From NCBI GenBank assembly GCA_903840265.1, contig CAIMFH010000177.1, positions 1 to 64,000 on the forward strand: DNA of 64,000 nt. Reading direction: 5' to 3'. This DNA is from an uncultured Schlesneria sp. (GTDB taxonomy: Bacteria > Planctomycetota > Planctomycetia > Planctomycetales > Planctomycetaceae). Shown piece by piece: positions 36,606 to 45,044 of this stretch (positions within the stretch are counted from its first letter, which is position 1; every line of letters starts with the position of its first letter). Made by a program: the position numbers and the translations under genes. Under the pieces are notes generated by a model, which was given only the letters and a program-made list of their open reading frames with translations, made no database searches and was not told the DNA's origin.

Positions 36606-39600
36606 ATACAAGTACGGAATTGACGGTCGAACGCGAACGACAACTGGTCAAGCAACTGCTGGATCTGGTTGCGGACCGTTCACGTCGCGAGGACGAGATC
36701 GAATCTCGACACGCCTCAGAGATCTCCGCGGAAGAAAAGCAATATCAGCAAGTCTTCCAGATGCTGACGGAGAACTACGAGTCTGAATTCGCATCTCGCC
36801 AGCAGTCTTACAGCGCCGAACAGATGGCCATTGAGGAATACTGGAACGCCGAATCGGCAACGGTTCAGAAGCAATTCGAACTCACAACTCAACAGATTGG
36901 TGAGCACTGGCAGACAGAGAAGGATGCCGCACAGAAGGAATACGACGATGCGGGCTGGTTGCTGGCATCGTTACTCGACGGAGACACAACCGATAGCCCG
37001 CTGTCGCGACTGCAAGCGATCACGTCTGGCATGGCAGCCAGTCGAACCGAGTTAGAAACTTCGCTGACAACACTCGACGGCTGGTATCGCACGGCCACAG
37101 TCTTCTTGCAGCGATGTCGTCTGCTGGGCGAGGCGACGATGCCGCCGCCATCGGTACTGCCACTCGATCTGGCGGGCTTGCATCAGTCTTGCGTGGAGGC
37201 AACGCGAGCGGCCGAACCGATCCAGCGACGACTGATGAGCCGACTCCTGCCGCAGGTCTTTCGCGGATTCTGGCCGCTGGTCGCGTTCGTGATCTGCTGC
37301 GGAGTCTTGTCCTCGCTGGTCTGGATGATCCCCCCCAAGTTAATCGGTCTGAAGATTGATCCCGCGGCGCGAGATTGGGTCTGGATCGCCAGTGGTGCTG
37401 GATCAGCGATCGCTTTGGTCGTCATGTTTCTGCTGCATCTGTATGCGGGCCATCAAACGCTGCCCGACTATGACAAATTGCTGCAACTGGCCACAGACGC
37501 CGACACGGCATTTCATCGCTGGACCGTTGCCGCGGAACGAGATTGTGAAACTCAAAAATCCGAACTACTGCAACTGGATGAGTCTCGAGAACGGAAACGA
37601 GTGGCGGCGGTCGCACATTCGGATGCCAAACTCCGTTCGCGCCTTAACGCAGCCGCGGGACTGCGGGATGCGGAACTGGATGCGGCGCAGGCCACTTTCC
37701 CCACACGACTGGCCGAGATCGAAACGATCTCGGCTCGACAGCTTCAGGAGTCCGAGGCCAGGTACACCACGGGACGCCAGGATTTGCTTCTGCAGCGGGA
37801 GCGAGACTTCCGTAACCTCCAGGCAGAATTCGATCAACGGGTTGGGGAAAGTCGCCTCCAGTACCAGCAGAGCTGGAATCAACTGGTTCGAGACTGGCAC
37901 GGTGGACTGCGTGAAACAGGTACTGCCGCCGATGCCATGTGTGATGCGTTGCGACGGAATTGCCCAAAGTGGTCGACGGTCCTCGGCGGGTGGTTGGAAT
38001 CACGGATCCCCCAAGATCATGGTCCCGCCGCCAGCGACAACATCTTGACCATGGGTCGCATCGTCGCCGATTTAGCCACCATTCCCAACGGACTATCGAC
38101 TGACCCTCGTTTGACCGCCGAAAGAAGCCAGTTCGAGTTTCCACTGCTGCTGTCGTTGGCGGACAAGCCGTCGCTGGTCGTTCGTTCCAAAGGAGAGAAT
38201 CGAGCGGAAGCGATGCAGGTTCTGCAGACGGCAATGCTGCGATACCTGACGACACTTCCTCCAGGCAAGATCCGCTTCACGATCCTCGATCCTGTCGGCC
38301 TGGGTGCCAACTTCGCTTCGTTCATGCACCTGACCGACATCGACGAGTTGATGATCACAAGCCGCATCTGGACCGAGCCTGCACAGATCGAGAAGCGTCT
38401 GGCGGATTTGACCGAGCACATGGAAAACGTGCTGCAGACCTATTTGCGAAATGAATACGCAACACTCGACGACTACAACCGCGAAGCGGGCGAAGTCGCC
38501 GAGCCCTACCGCATTCTGGTCGTCGCCAACTTTCCCACCAATATTACCGAGATCGCATTGCGGCGACTGGTCAGCATTGCCGAAGGTGGCGTCAAATGCG
38601 GTGTCTTCCTGCTGATGAGCGTCGATGAATCGCAACAGCTTCCACGCGGCTTTTCCCTCGCCGATATCGAACGCCATGCCACTGTTCTGCGTCTGGCGTC
38701 AACGACAAAGGTCAACCAGCAGGGGTCATCACTGAATGACCTCTCGCTCGTTCCGTCAGCGCATGCAGAACTTGCCCAATCAATTCCCACTCGAAATGGA
38801 ACGACGGTTCCAACACGGTCCTTAACTTCGACTTTCCGTCTGGCGGATCCAGTCCTCGGCGATTGGCCTCTTGTGCTGGATGAGCCGCCTGGGGCAGAAG
38901 AATTCGGCCAGATTGTTCGTCGCGCCGGACAATTGGCTAAGTCAGTACGCCGAGTGGAAGTCCCGTTCGAACGAGTGATGCCCCCCGCCAACGAATTCTG
39001 GACTTCCAGTACCCGAACAGGATTGGATGTTCCCATCGGACGTGCCGGGGCCACCAAACTGCAGTACCTCCGATTGGGAAAAGGAACCTCCCAGCATGTG
39101 CTGATCGCTGGTAAAACCGGTTCGGGAAAGTCATCCCTGCTGCACGCGTTGATCACCAATGCGGCACTGCATTACAGCCCGGACGAAGTCGAGTTCTACC
39201 TGATCGACTTCAAGAAGGGGGTCGAATTCAAGACTTACGCCACGCACCGCCTGCCACACGCCCGTGTGATCGCCATCGAAAGCGATCGCGAGTTTGGCGT
39301 CAGCGTTCTGCAGCGGTTGGACAATCTGCTCAAAGATCGCGGCGAAATGTTCCGGCGAGTCGGCGTGCAGGACTTGCAGGGCTGTCGGGATGCGCGGCCG
39401 AACGAACCTTTGCCGCGAGTCCTTCTGGTGATCGACGAATTCCAGGAATTCTTCATCGAAGACGATTCTCTGTCACAGTCTGCCGCCTTGTTGTTTGATC
39501 GACTGATCCGGCAAGGGCGTGCGTTTGGAATACACGTGCTGCTGGGCAGTCAGACCCTGGCCGGGGCCTATTCCCTGGCTCGCAGCACGCTAGGACAGAT

Positions 39601-40903
39601 CGCCGTTCGGATCGCACTGCAATGCAGCGACACCGATGCTCACTTGATTCTAAGCGAAGAGAACACCGCCGCGCGTCTGCTGACGCGGCCCGGTGAAGCG
39701 ATCTACAACGATGCGAACGGCCTTGTCGAAGGGAACCATCCATTTCAAGTTGTCTGGCTGGACGATACCCAGCGAGAAACGTATCTCGATTGGATGCGAC
39801 CCTGGGCAGAAGAGTTTCATAAGCGTTTGAATGGAACTCATTCATCGACCGACGAATCCCGCTGGCCCGAGCCTGTCGTGTTCGAGGGCAATACTGCTGC
39901 CGATCCGCTCTTAAATCCGAATGTGCTGGATGCCGTGCAGCAATTGACGGCGCCATCGAATAGAAAGGTGACATCTTCGAGTGCCCGTTCTTGCTGGCTT
40001 GGTGAGGCAGTCGCACTCACGGGCCCCACAGAATTGCAGTTCGGTCCTCGCGATGGAGGACCATTCCTGATCATTGGTCGAGACGAAGACGCCGCGTTGG
40101 GTATCTTGTCGAACAGCATCCTGGCGCTGGCCGGGCAGGGAACTGAACCACCTCGCTTTGTCATCCTGGATGGCAGTCTGCCCGACAGTCTGGCGGCCAA
40201 AACATGGCGCTCGCTGGCTTCGCTGATTCCATCGTTGAACGTCGTCAATCCTCGCGATTCCGCGGCGGCGTTGCGGCAGGTCGTCGACGACATGCATGCT
40301 CGACAAGACGATACAGCGCCGCCGACGTTTGTAATCGCTTTCGATCTCTCGCGGTTTCGCGACCTTCGCAAATCCGATGACGAATTCGGCGGGTTCGGTG
40401 GCTTCGAGAAGGAGAAGACTGTCAGCCCTTCGGCCCTGTTCAGTGAAATCGTCAAAGATGGTCCGGCAGCGAGCGTCTTCGCGTTCACGTGGTGCGACGG
40501 CTTGCAGACAGCTCAGCGCTGGCTCGGCCGAGAGCTGCTGGGGAGATTTGAAATCCGCGTTTTGTTCGCCATGAACGCGAATGATTCCAGCAACCTGATC
40601 GACAGCCCGGTCGCGGGACGATTGGGCCCGAACCGTGCGCTGCTGTACCGCGGTGATCTCGGAACGATCGATAAATTTCGGCCGTACAAGTCGCTCTCTC
40701 CGGGCTGGTTCGAAGAACTTCGGCATCAGCCTTTAACGACGGAATCAAGTGAATTCGTCGAAGGGATCGCGGAAGATGTCGAGGCAGCTCCCCTCGACAT
40801 CGAACAACCTGCGATGATTGAGTCCGATTCAACAGAACCAGCGCATCAAGAATCCGATGCCAGTGATACCTGGACGGACCTTGATCAACTAAACGTAAGC
40901 TAA
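36602..40903 (+). CDS. FtsK/SpoIIIE-type ATPase of a type VII-like secretion system (EssC/EccC-like)
   Basis: 1433 residues from a GTG start coupled to the previous gene. Order of parts: N-terminal coiled coil (1-140, Glu/Gln-rich), two membrane helices (about 220-240 and 258-280), a second coiled coil (about 290-440), a first degenerate ATPase-like module (about 508-706), a canonical FtsK/SpoIIIE module with Walker A GKTGSGKS (about 837-844) and Walker B VLLVIDEFQEF (about 940), a third module without a P-loop (about 1146-1376, IIGRDEDAALGILSN in its place), and an acidic tail. Firmicute EssC carries FHA domains and actinobacterial EccC lacks the long coils. The product would be the motor of the secretion system in the inner membrane. 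Confidence 0.82.
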   Translation: MNTSTELTVERERQLVKQLLDLVADRSRREDEIESRHASEISAEEKQYQQVFQMLTENYESEFASRQQSYSAEQMAIEEYWNAESATVQKQFELTTQQIGEHWQTEKDAAQKEYDDAGWLLASLLDGDTTDSPLSRLQAITSGMAASRTELETSLTTLDGWYRTATVFLQRCRLLGEATMPPPSVLPLDLAGLHQSCVEATRAAEPIQRRLMSRLLPQVFRGFWPLVAFVICCGVLSSLVWMIPPKLIGLKIDPAARDWVWIASGAGSAIALVVMFLLHLYAGHQTLPDYDKLLQLATDADTAFHRWTVAAERDCETQKSELLQLDESRERKRVAAVAHSDAKLRSRLNAAAGLRDAELDAAQATFPTRLAEIETISARQLQESEARYTTGRQDLLLQRERDFRNLQAEFDQRVGESRLQYQQSWNQLVRDWHGGLRETGTAADAMCDALRRNCPKWSTVLGGWLESRIPQDHGPAASDNILTMGRIVADLATIPNGLSTDPRLTAERSQFEFPLLLSLADKPSLVVRSKGENRAEAMQVLQTAMLRYLTTLPPGKIRFTILDPVGLGANFASFMHLTDIDELMITSRIWTEPAQIEKRLADLTEHMENVLQTYLRNEYATLDDYNREAGEVAEPYRILVVANFPTNITEIALRRLVSIAEGGVKCGVFLLMSVDESQQLPRGFSLADIERHATVLRLASTTKVNQQGSSLNDLSLVPSAHAELAQSIPTRNGTTVPTRSLTSTFRLADPVLGDWPLVLDEPPGAEEFGQIVRRAGQLAKSVRRVEVPFERVMPPANEFWTSSTRTGLDVPIGRAGATKLQYLRLGKGTSQHVLIAGKTGSGKSSLLHALITNAALHYSPDEVEFYLIDFKKGVEFKTYATHRLPHARVIAIESDREFGVSVLQRLDNLLKDRGEMFRRVGVQDLQGCRDARPNEPLPRVLLVIDEFQEFFIEDDSLSQSAALLFDRLIRQGRAFGIHVLLGSQTLAGAYSLARSTLGQIAVRIALQCSDTDAHLILSEENTAARLLTRPGEAIYNDANGLVEGNHPFQVVWLDDTQRETYLDWMRPWAEEFHKRLNGTHSSTDESRWPEPVVFEGNTAADPLLNPNVLDAVQQLTAPSNRKVTSSSARSCWLGEAVALTGPTELQFGPRDGGPFLIIGRDEDAALGILSNSILALAGQGTEPPRFVILDGSLPDSLAAKTWRSLASLIPSLNVVNPRDSAAALRQVVDDMHARQDDTAPPTFVIAFDLSRFRDLRKSDDEFGGFGGFEKEKTVSPSALFSEIVKDGPAASVFAFTWCDGLQTAQRWLGRELLGRFEIRVLFAMNANDSSNLIDSPVAGRLGPNRALLYRGDLGTIDKFRPYKSLSPGWFEELRHQPLTTESSEFVEGIAEDVEAAPLDIEQPAMIESDSTEPAHQESDASDTWTDLDQLNVS

Positions 40904-40923
40904 CCAAGCCTTCGCCGCAGAGG

Positions 40924-42897
40924 CTACCGCGCCCCGGCAGTCGTTAACTTCGTCGATCCGACTGTCGGAACGTGGGACGGAGGAGCACCAGGAGCTGTTG
41001 CCTGTAGTTGCGTCGGCTTCTGTAACAGCTTCGGCAGGTCGACTTTGCCAAACCAGTCAAAATTGAACTTCTCCGACTTGCGTAGATACTGCTCCATCGT
41101 TTCGTTCTGCCCGAGTCGCACGAATCCACCGGGGCCGCTTCCGATCATTGTCTGCCAGACTTCTTGACCCTTATAGAGGAATTTGACCCGGCAGTAATAG
41201 TCGCGTACGGTGTATGTTTCCGAACCGCGTCCTGGTCCAATAGTTCGATACGTAATCTGCCGCGGTTGACCGATCTCCGTCTGAGCAATCAGATCGATCG
41301 TTCCCGAAGGTCCCGAATCGAAGCCCGCTTCTTTCAGTCGAGCAGCGAGCGCCTTCTCGACAAAATCTTTCCCAGCAGCATCGACGCCTGAGACGTCAAT
41401 CTTGACCGTCGTCCCTGGCTTTAACACGAAGAAATCTGGTTGCGACATCGCCTTCGCCAGTGCATCTTTCACTGCTGGCGGTGGAAGTTGCGCCCCCATT
41501 AGTGCTCCTGGCTTCTGTCCATCCGAAACGACAAACCACGTCATCCCGCCAATCTGCTGAGCGAAATCGCCCCCCTCGTAATCCCACAGCTTCACCTGGT
41601 TTTCGAGATCGATCAGATATCGATTTCCCAGCAGCACGTGCTCTTCGCTGGGCCAGGTAATGTTTCCCATCACGTGTAACCCGTTGTAGGGCATCTCGCG
41701 GTAGAGTTCTCCGGTCGCGAAATCCCAGACAAGCAGTCTATCGTGCGCGGCCATCCCCAGCTTGGACTGGCCTGGGCTGAATGAAAGGTTCGGCCAGGCG
41801 GCGTGCGACATCGTTTGCAGCGCGACCAACTCACCCTCAGCCAGATTCAAAATCCCCAGACTCTTGTCGCCCGCGAAGGCCAACCATTTTTGATCAGGAC
41901 TGATGGCTGGCTTGCTACCTCCCTGAATTTCCATCTGATAGAGGGGCTTCATTTCATCCACTTCCCAGACGACCAGCTTCCCTTTTCCACTGACCGTGCA
42001 CAATCGTTCGTTGCCGATGAACGCCCCCCAGACGACATCGCGGTCACCACCTGAAAAATCGTCATGGGGAACCCACTGGATTCCTTTGGACGCCGACTTT
42101 GCAGCCATGTCCCAGATTTCCAGCCGATCCTGGCTGCCATGTCCGAACTCGTCCCGCCTGAGCAAAACCTGCTTTCCATCTTCGCTGACGGCCAGCAAAA
42201 CCTGCTTGCCTGGCAAGCTCCCTTCTGCCGACACTTTTGCGGACTCCAGGTTGCACACGACAACTCGCGTTGTGGCTGGTTGATTGACACCAGGCTTTTG
42301 TAACTGATATCCGATGGCGGCGAATTTGCCCCCCGGGCTGCCAGCCAGACTCTTCGCTCCTTCGAAGAAATCGGTCTTTTTAGGAGTCGCGATCATCTTC
42401 GCTTTCGGCTTCGCAGTGGTGGCGGCCGGTGCCTCTGGGATCTCGAATTTCCACGGTTCGTTTGGTTGAATCACCGTGACAACTCGGACATCAGAATAGT
42501 CGGGTACGATCAACCTGGTCGACGATGATGACTTGCGAGGCTCTGGATCCTTGTCAGCAGCCGGCTTGCCTTTGGTCGTCGGCTTCGATTTGAAAGGATC
42601 GTCCGACTTCGCTTTGAAAGGACTGTCGGCATTCTTTTCCTGATCCGCCACGTATTTCTGGTCTGCAGTGCTGAGCTTCTTCAGCTCAATTTCCATCTCG
42701 GTGCCGTCAGGCTTTTCGAGTGTGATCTTGCCCTTGTCGTTCGAGACGAATTTGCCCTGGATCTTGAACTTGCCACTGGCGTCAGACCACGTGCGCATAT
42801 CCGCGGCGATTGCTGTGCCGAGACTTATCACACTCAGGACAGTCAAAAAAGGAATCGCACAAACCAAGGACCGAAGAGTTGGCAGACGAGGCATCAT
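40924..42897 (-). CDS. SHD1-domain protein with a beta-propeller region
   Basis: 657 residues with a signal peptide (MMPRLPTLRSLVCAIPFLTV, cut near IAADM). Residues about 35-85 are an SHD1 (SLA1 homology) domain: RTWSDASGKFKIQGKF, then LEKPDGTEMEIELKKLS, very common in exported planctomycete proteins. A Lys/Asp/Pro linker follows, then WD40-like blades (DRLEIWDMAA, GKLVVWEVDEM, DRLLVWDFAT). The C-terminus (KIDVSGVDAAGKDFVEKALA) is an extra domain. GGAGAA precedes the ATG. It converges on the ATPase operon with a 20-base gap; a functional link is not shown. Confidence 0.85.
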   Translation of the reverse strand: MMPRLPTLRSLVCAIPFLTVLSVISLGTAIAADMRTWSDASGKFKIQGKFVSNDKGKITLEKPDGTEMEIELKKLSTADQKYVADQEKNADSPFKAKSDDPFKSKPTTKGKPAADKDPEPRKSSSSTRLIVPDYSDVRVVTVIQPNEPWKFEIPEAPAATTAKPKAKMIATPKKTDFFEGAKSLAGSPGGKFAAIGYQLQKPGVNQPATTRVVVCNLESAKVSAEGSLPGKQVLLAVSEDGKQVLLRRDEFGHGSQDRLEIWDMAAKSASKGIQWVPHDDFSGGDRDVVWGAFIGNERLCTVSGKGKLVVWEVDEMKPLYQMEIQGGSKPAISPDQKWLAFAGDKSLGILNLAEGELVALQTMSHAAWPNLSFSPGQSKLGMAAHDRLLVWDFATGELYREMPYNGLHVMGNITWPSEEHVLLGNRYLIDLENQVKLWDYEGGDFAQQIGGMTWFVVSDGQKPGALMGAQLPPPAVKDALAKAMSQPDFFVLKPGTTVKIDVSGVDAAGKDFVEKALAARLKEAGFDSGPSGTIDLIAQTEIGQPRQITYRTIGPGRGSETYTVRDYYCRVKFLYKGQEVWQTMIGSGPGGFVRLGQNETMEQYLRKSEKFNFDWFGKVDLPKLLQKPTQLQATAPGAPPSHVPTVGSTKLTTAGAR

Positions 42898-43102
42898 GAA
42901 GTTCTCCACGGCGACTGGAAGCAGTGAGTAAACTGGAGAATGAAAAGAAATGACGAATGGGATTAAATCACCCCTACGAGCGGGTTGCAAGAATGCATGG
43001 GGGAAGAGCGATGCGAATGGCAAACAGGGAACCTGAGAGAATTTTTACCGCCTCTTGGCCCAAGCCATTCGAACTCAACAGATTTCGGGAGCTGACAAGC
43101 TC

Positions 43103-43525
43103 TCATACTCCTTCGGCGACCTCGAACGCCGCAGAAATTTGCTGCGGGACACGCTTGGGAACTCCCGTCGCGTAGTCAATAAATGCCCAATTCGTTTCGG
43201 CCTTGGCCAGCACGACCTCGTTCAGATCGCGCGTCGTCAGAATCAGGAATCGCCGGAGTGACGTGACCTTCTTCATATCGGCAACCCAAGTCCGGACGAC
43301 AATCTTGTCGCCAAGCAAGGCCGACGACAGGTACTCAATAAAATGAGACCGAACGACCCAACCGCATCCCAGCACCGCGTACGCCTCAACCGGCCAACCC
43401 TGCGCCGCCGAATGCGCGAGCGCCGCTGACTGCATCCATTTCAAATAGGAAATATTATTCGCATGCCCCAGATCGTCTAGGTCGGCAGCCGCAACAGCGT
43501 GAGTCCATTCCAGAATCGCAGGCAT
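43103..43525 (-). CDS. Hotdog-fold acyl-CoA thioesterase (YbgC/4HBT-like)
   Basis: 140 residues. The N-terminal TVAAADLDDLGHANNISYLKWMQ-type segment gives the D-x-x-G-H-x-N-N motif with the catalytic Asp, and the later strand RSHFIEYLSSALLGD and the Asn/Trp-containing NWAFIDYATG match the 4-hydroxybenzoyl-CoA thioesterase group. These enzymes hydrolyse acyl-CoA thioesters in the cytoplasm; the acyl group is unknown. It is a separate gene between the SHD1 protein and the DUF1501 operon. Confidence 0.85.
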   Translation of the reverse strand: MPAILEWTHAVAAADLDDLGHANNISYLKWMQSAALAHSAAQGWPVEAYAVLGCGWVVRSHFIEYLSSALLGDKIVVRTWVADMKKVTSLRRFLILTTRDLNEVVLAKAETNWAFIDYATGVPKRVPQQISAAFEVAEGV

Positions 43526-43569
43526 CAGAATCCCATTCCGTCATATCAGAGCTCGTGAGATCAATACAG

Positions 43570-45024
43570 CTACGCGACGACGCCTTGAACAACATTTCCA
43601 AACACATCGGTCAGCCGTTCGTCTCGACCTTGATGGAAGTAGCTCAGGCGTTCGTGATCGATCCCCAACAGATGCAAAATTGTCGCGTGCAGATCGTGCA
43701 GATGGACCTTATCTTTGACCGCTTCAAATCCGAACTCGTCGGTTTCGCCGTAAGAGGTGCCTCCCTTCGCACCACCACCCGCCAGCCACATGCTGAAGCC
43801 ATACGGATTATGATTGCGGCCCGGCTCGCCCTTTCCTTCACTGAATGGCATGCGGCCGAATTCGCCTCCCCAGACAACCAACGTTTCATCAAGCAACCCA
43901 CGACGTTCCAGGTCCGTTAACAGACCAGCAATCGGCCGATCGACCTCACCCGCATGTTGACCATGATTCGTTTCGATGCTCTTGTGAGCATCCCAAGTCT
44001 CTTCGAGATGCCCACCACCCGAGTAGAGTTGCACGAACCGGACGCCCCGTTCGACCAGTCGCCGTGCGACTAGACAATTGCGACCAAACTCATCGGTCGG
44101 TTGCTTGCCAATCCCATACATGTCCTGAGTCGCTTTCGACTCCTTCGACAGATCGACTGCTTCTGGTGCTTCGGCCTGCATACGGAACGCGAGTTCATAA
44201 GAGTTGATGCGCGATGCCAGATCGCTGCCCCCTGGCCGAGCAGCCATGTGGGCGTCATTGAGCCTCGCCAGCAAGTCAAGTTGCGAACGTTGGGCAGCGC
44301 GATCGAGAAAGTCGGGACCACGCAGATCAAGAATCGGATCACCCACAGGCCGAAATAGCGTCCCCTGGTAGGTCGAGGGCATGAAGCCGCTGGACCAGTT
44401 GGGCTGGCCGCTGATCGGCCCGCCGCGTTTGTCGAGAATCACGACATAACCGGGCAGACTTTCGTTTTCCGTCCCCAATCCATAAACGGCCCAACTTCCC
44501 AACGACGGCCGACCAATAAAAGTCTTGCCGGTGTTCATTGCCACCAAAGCGGAACCGTGAGCATGACTGTCTGTGTGACAGGACTTGATCACCGCCAGCT
44601 TGTCGGCATGTTGCCGCACATTCTCGAAGAAGTCGGAAATCATCAGCCCCGATTGTCCCCCCGGTCGGAAGGGGCGAAACGATGGCGTCAGAAACCCGAC
44701 CTTTCGCCCACCCGAGTTCGTGAACTTTTTCCCTTCCGGCAATGGTTGACCAGCCAGCTTTTCCAACAGCGGTTTGTGATCGAATGTGTCCACCTGACTC
44801 GGCGCACCATTCATCATCAGGAAAATGACGCTCTTCGCGCGACCAAACGTTGGCGACGGCTTCGCCATCAGAGGATTGACTGCCGCTTTCTCACTTCCAT
44901 AACCGATGCGTTCGAAGAATCCGTCTCGTGAAAGCAATCCCGTCAGCGCCAGTCCCGTAAAACCGGCTCCCATGTCCCAGACGAATTTACGGCGACTTTG
45001 ACGGCAAGGAAACTGTGATGTCAT
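43570..45024 (-). CDS. DUF1501 protein, exported by Tat
   Basis: 484 residues with a twin-arginine signal (CRQSRRKFVWDMGAGFTGLAL). The alkaline-phosphatase-like/sulfatase-type fold of DUF1501 is indicated by KSVIFLMMNGAPSQVDTFDHK, GSALVAMNTGK, QLYSGGGHLEETWDAHKS, VVWGGEFGRMPF, and the C-terminal DLHATILHLLGID. It forms the usual planctomycete pair with the DUF1549/DUF1553 gene 20 bases upstream. Such pairs are abundant in this phylum; a role in degrading sulfated or complex polysaccharides has been proposed but not proven. Chosen start MTSQFPC. Confidence 0.92.
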   Translation of the reverse strand: MTSQFPCRQSRRKFVWDMGAGFTGLALTGLLSRDGFFERIGYGSEKAAVNPLMAKPSPTFGRAKSVIFLMMNGAPSQVDTFDHKPLLEKLAGQPLPEGKKFTNSGGRKVGFLTPSFRPFRPGGQSGLMISDFFENVRQHADKLAVIKSCHTDSHAHGSALVAMNTGKTFIGRPSLGSWAVYGLGTENESLPGYVVILDKRGGPISGQPNWSSGFMPSTYQGTLFRPVGDPILDLRGPDFLDRAAQRSQLDLLARLNDAHMAARPGGSDLASRINSYELAFRMQAEAPEAVDLSKESKATQDMYGIGKQPTDEFGRNCLVARRLVERGVRFVQLYSGGGHLEETWDAHKSIETNHGQHAGEVDRPIAGLLTDLERRGLLDETLVVWGGEFGRMPFSEGKGEPGRNHNPYGFSMWLAGGGAKGGTSYGETDEFGFEAVKDKVHLHDLHATILHLLGIDHERLSYFHQGRDERLTDVFGNVVQGVVA

Positions 45025-45044
45025 GATCTGATCCTTACTCGATG

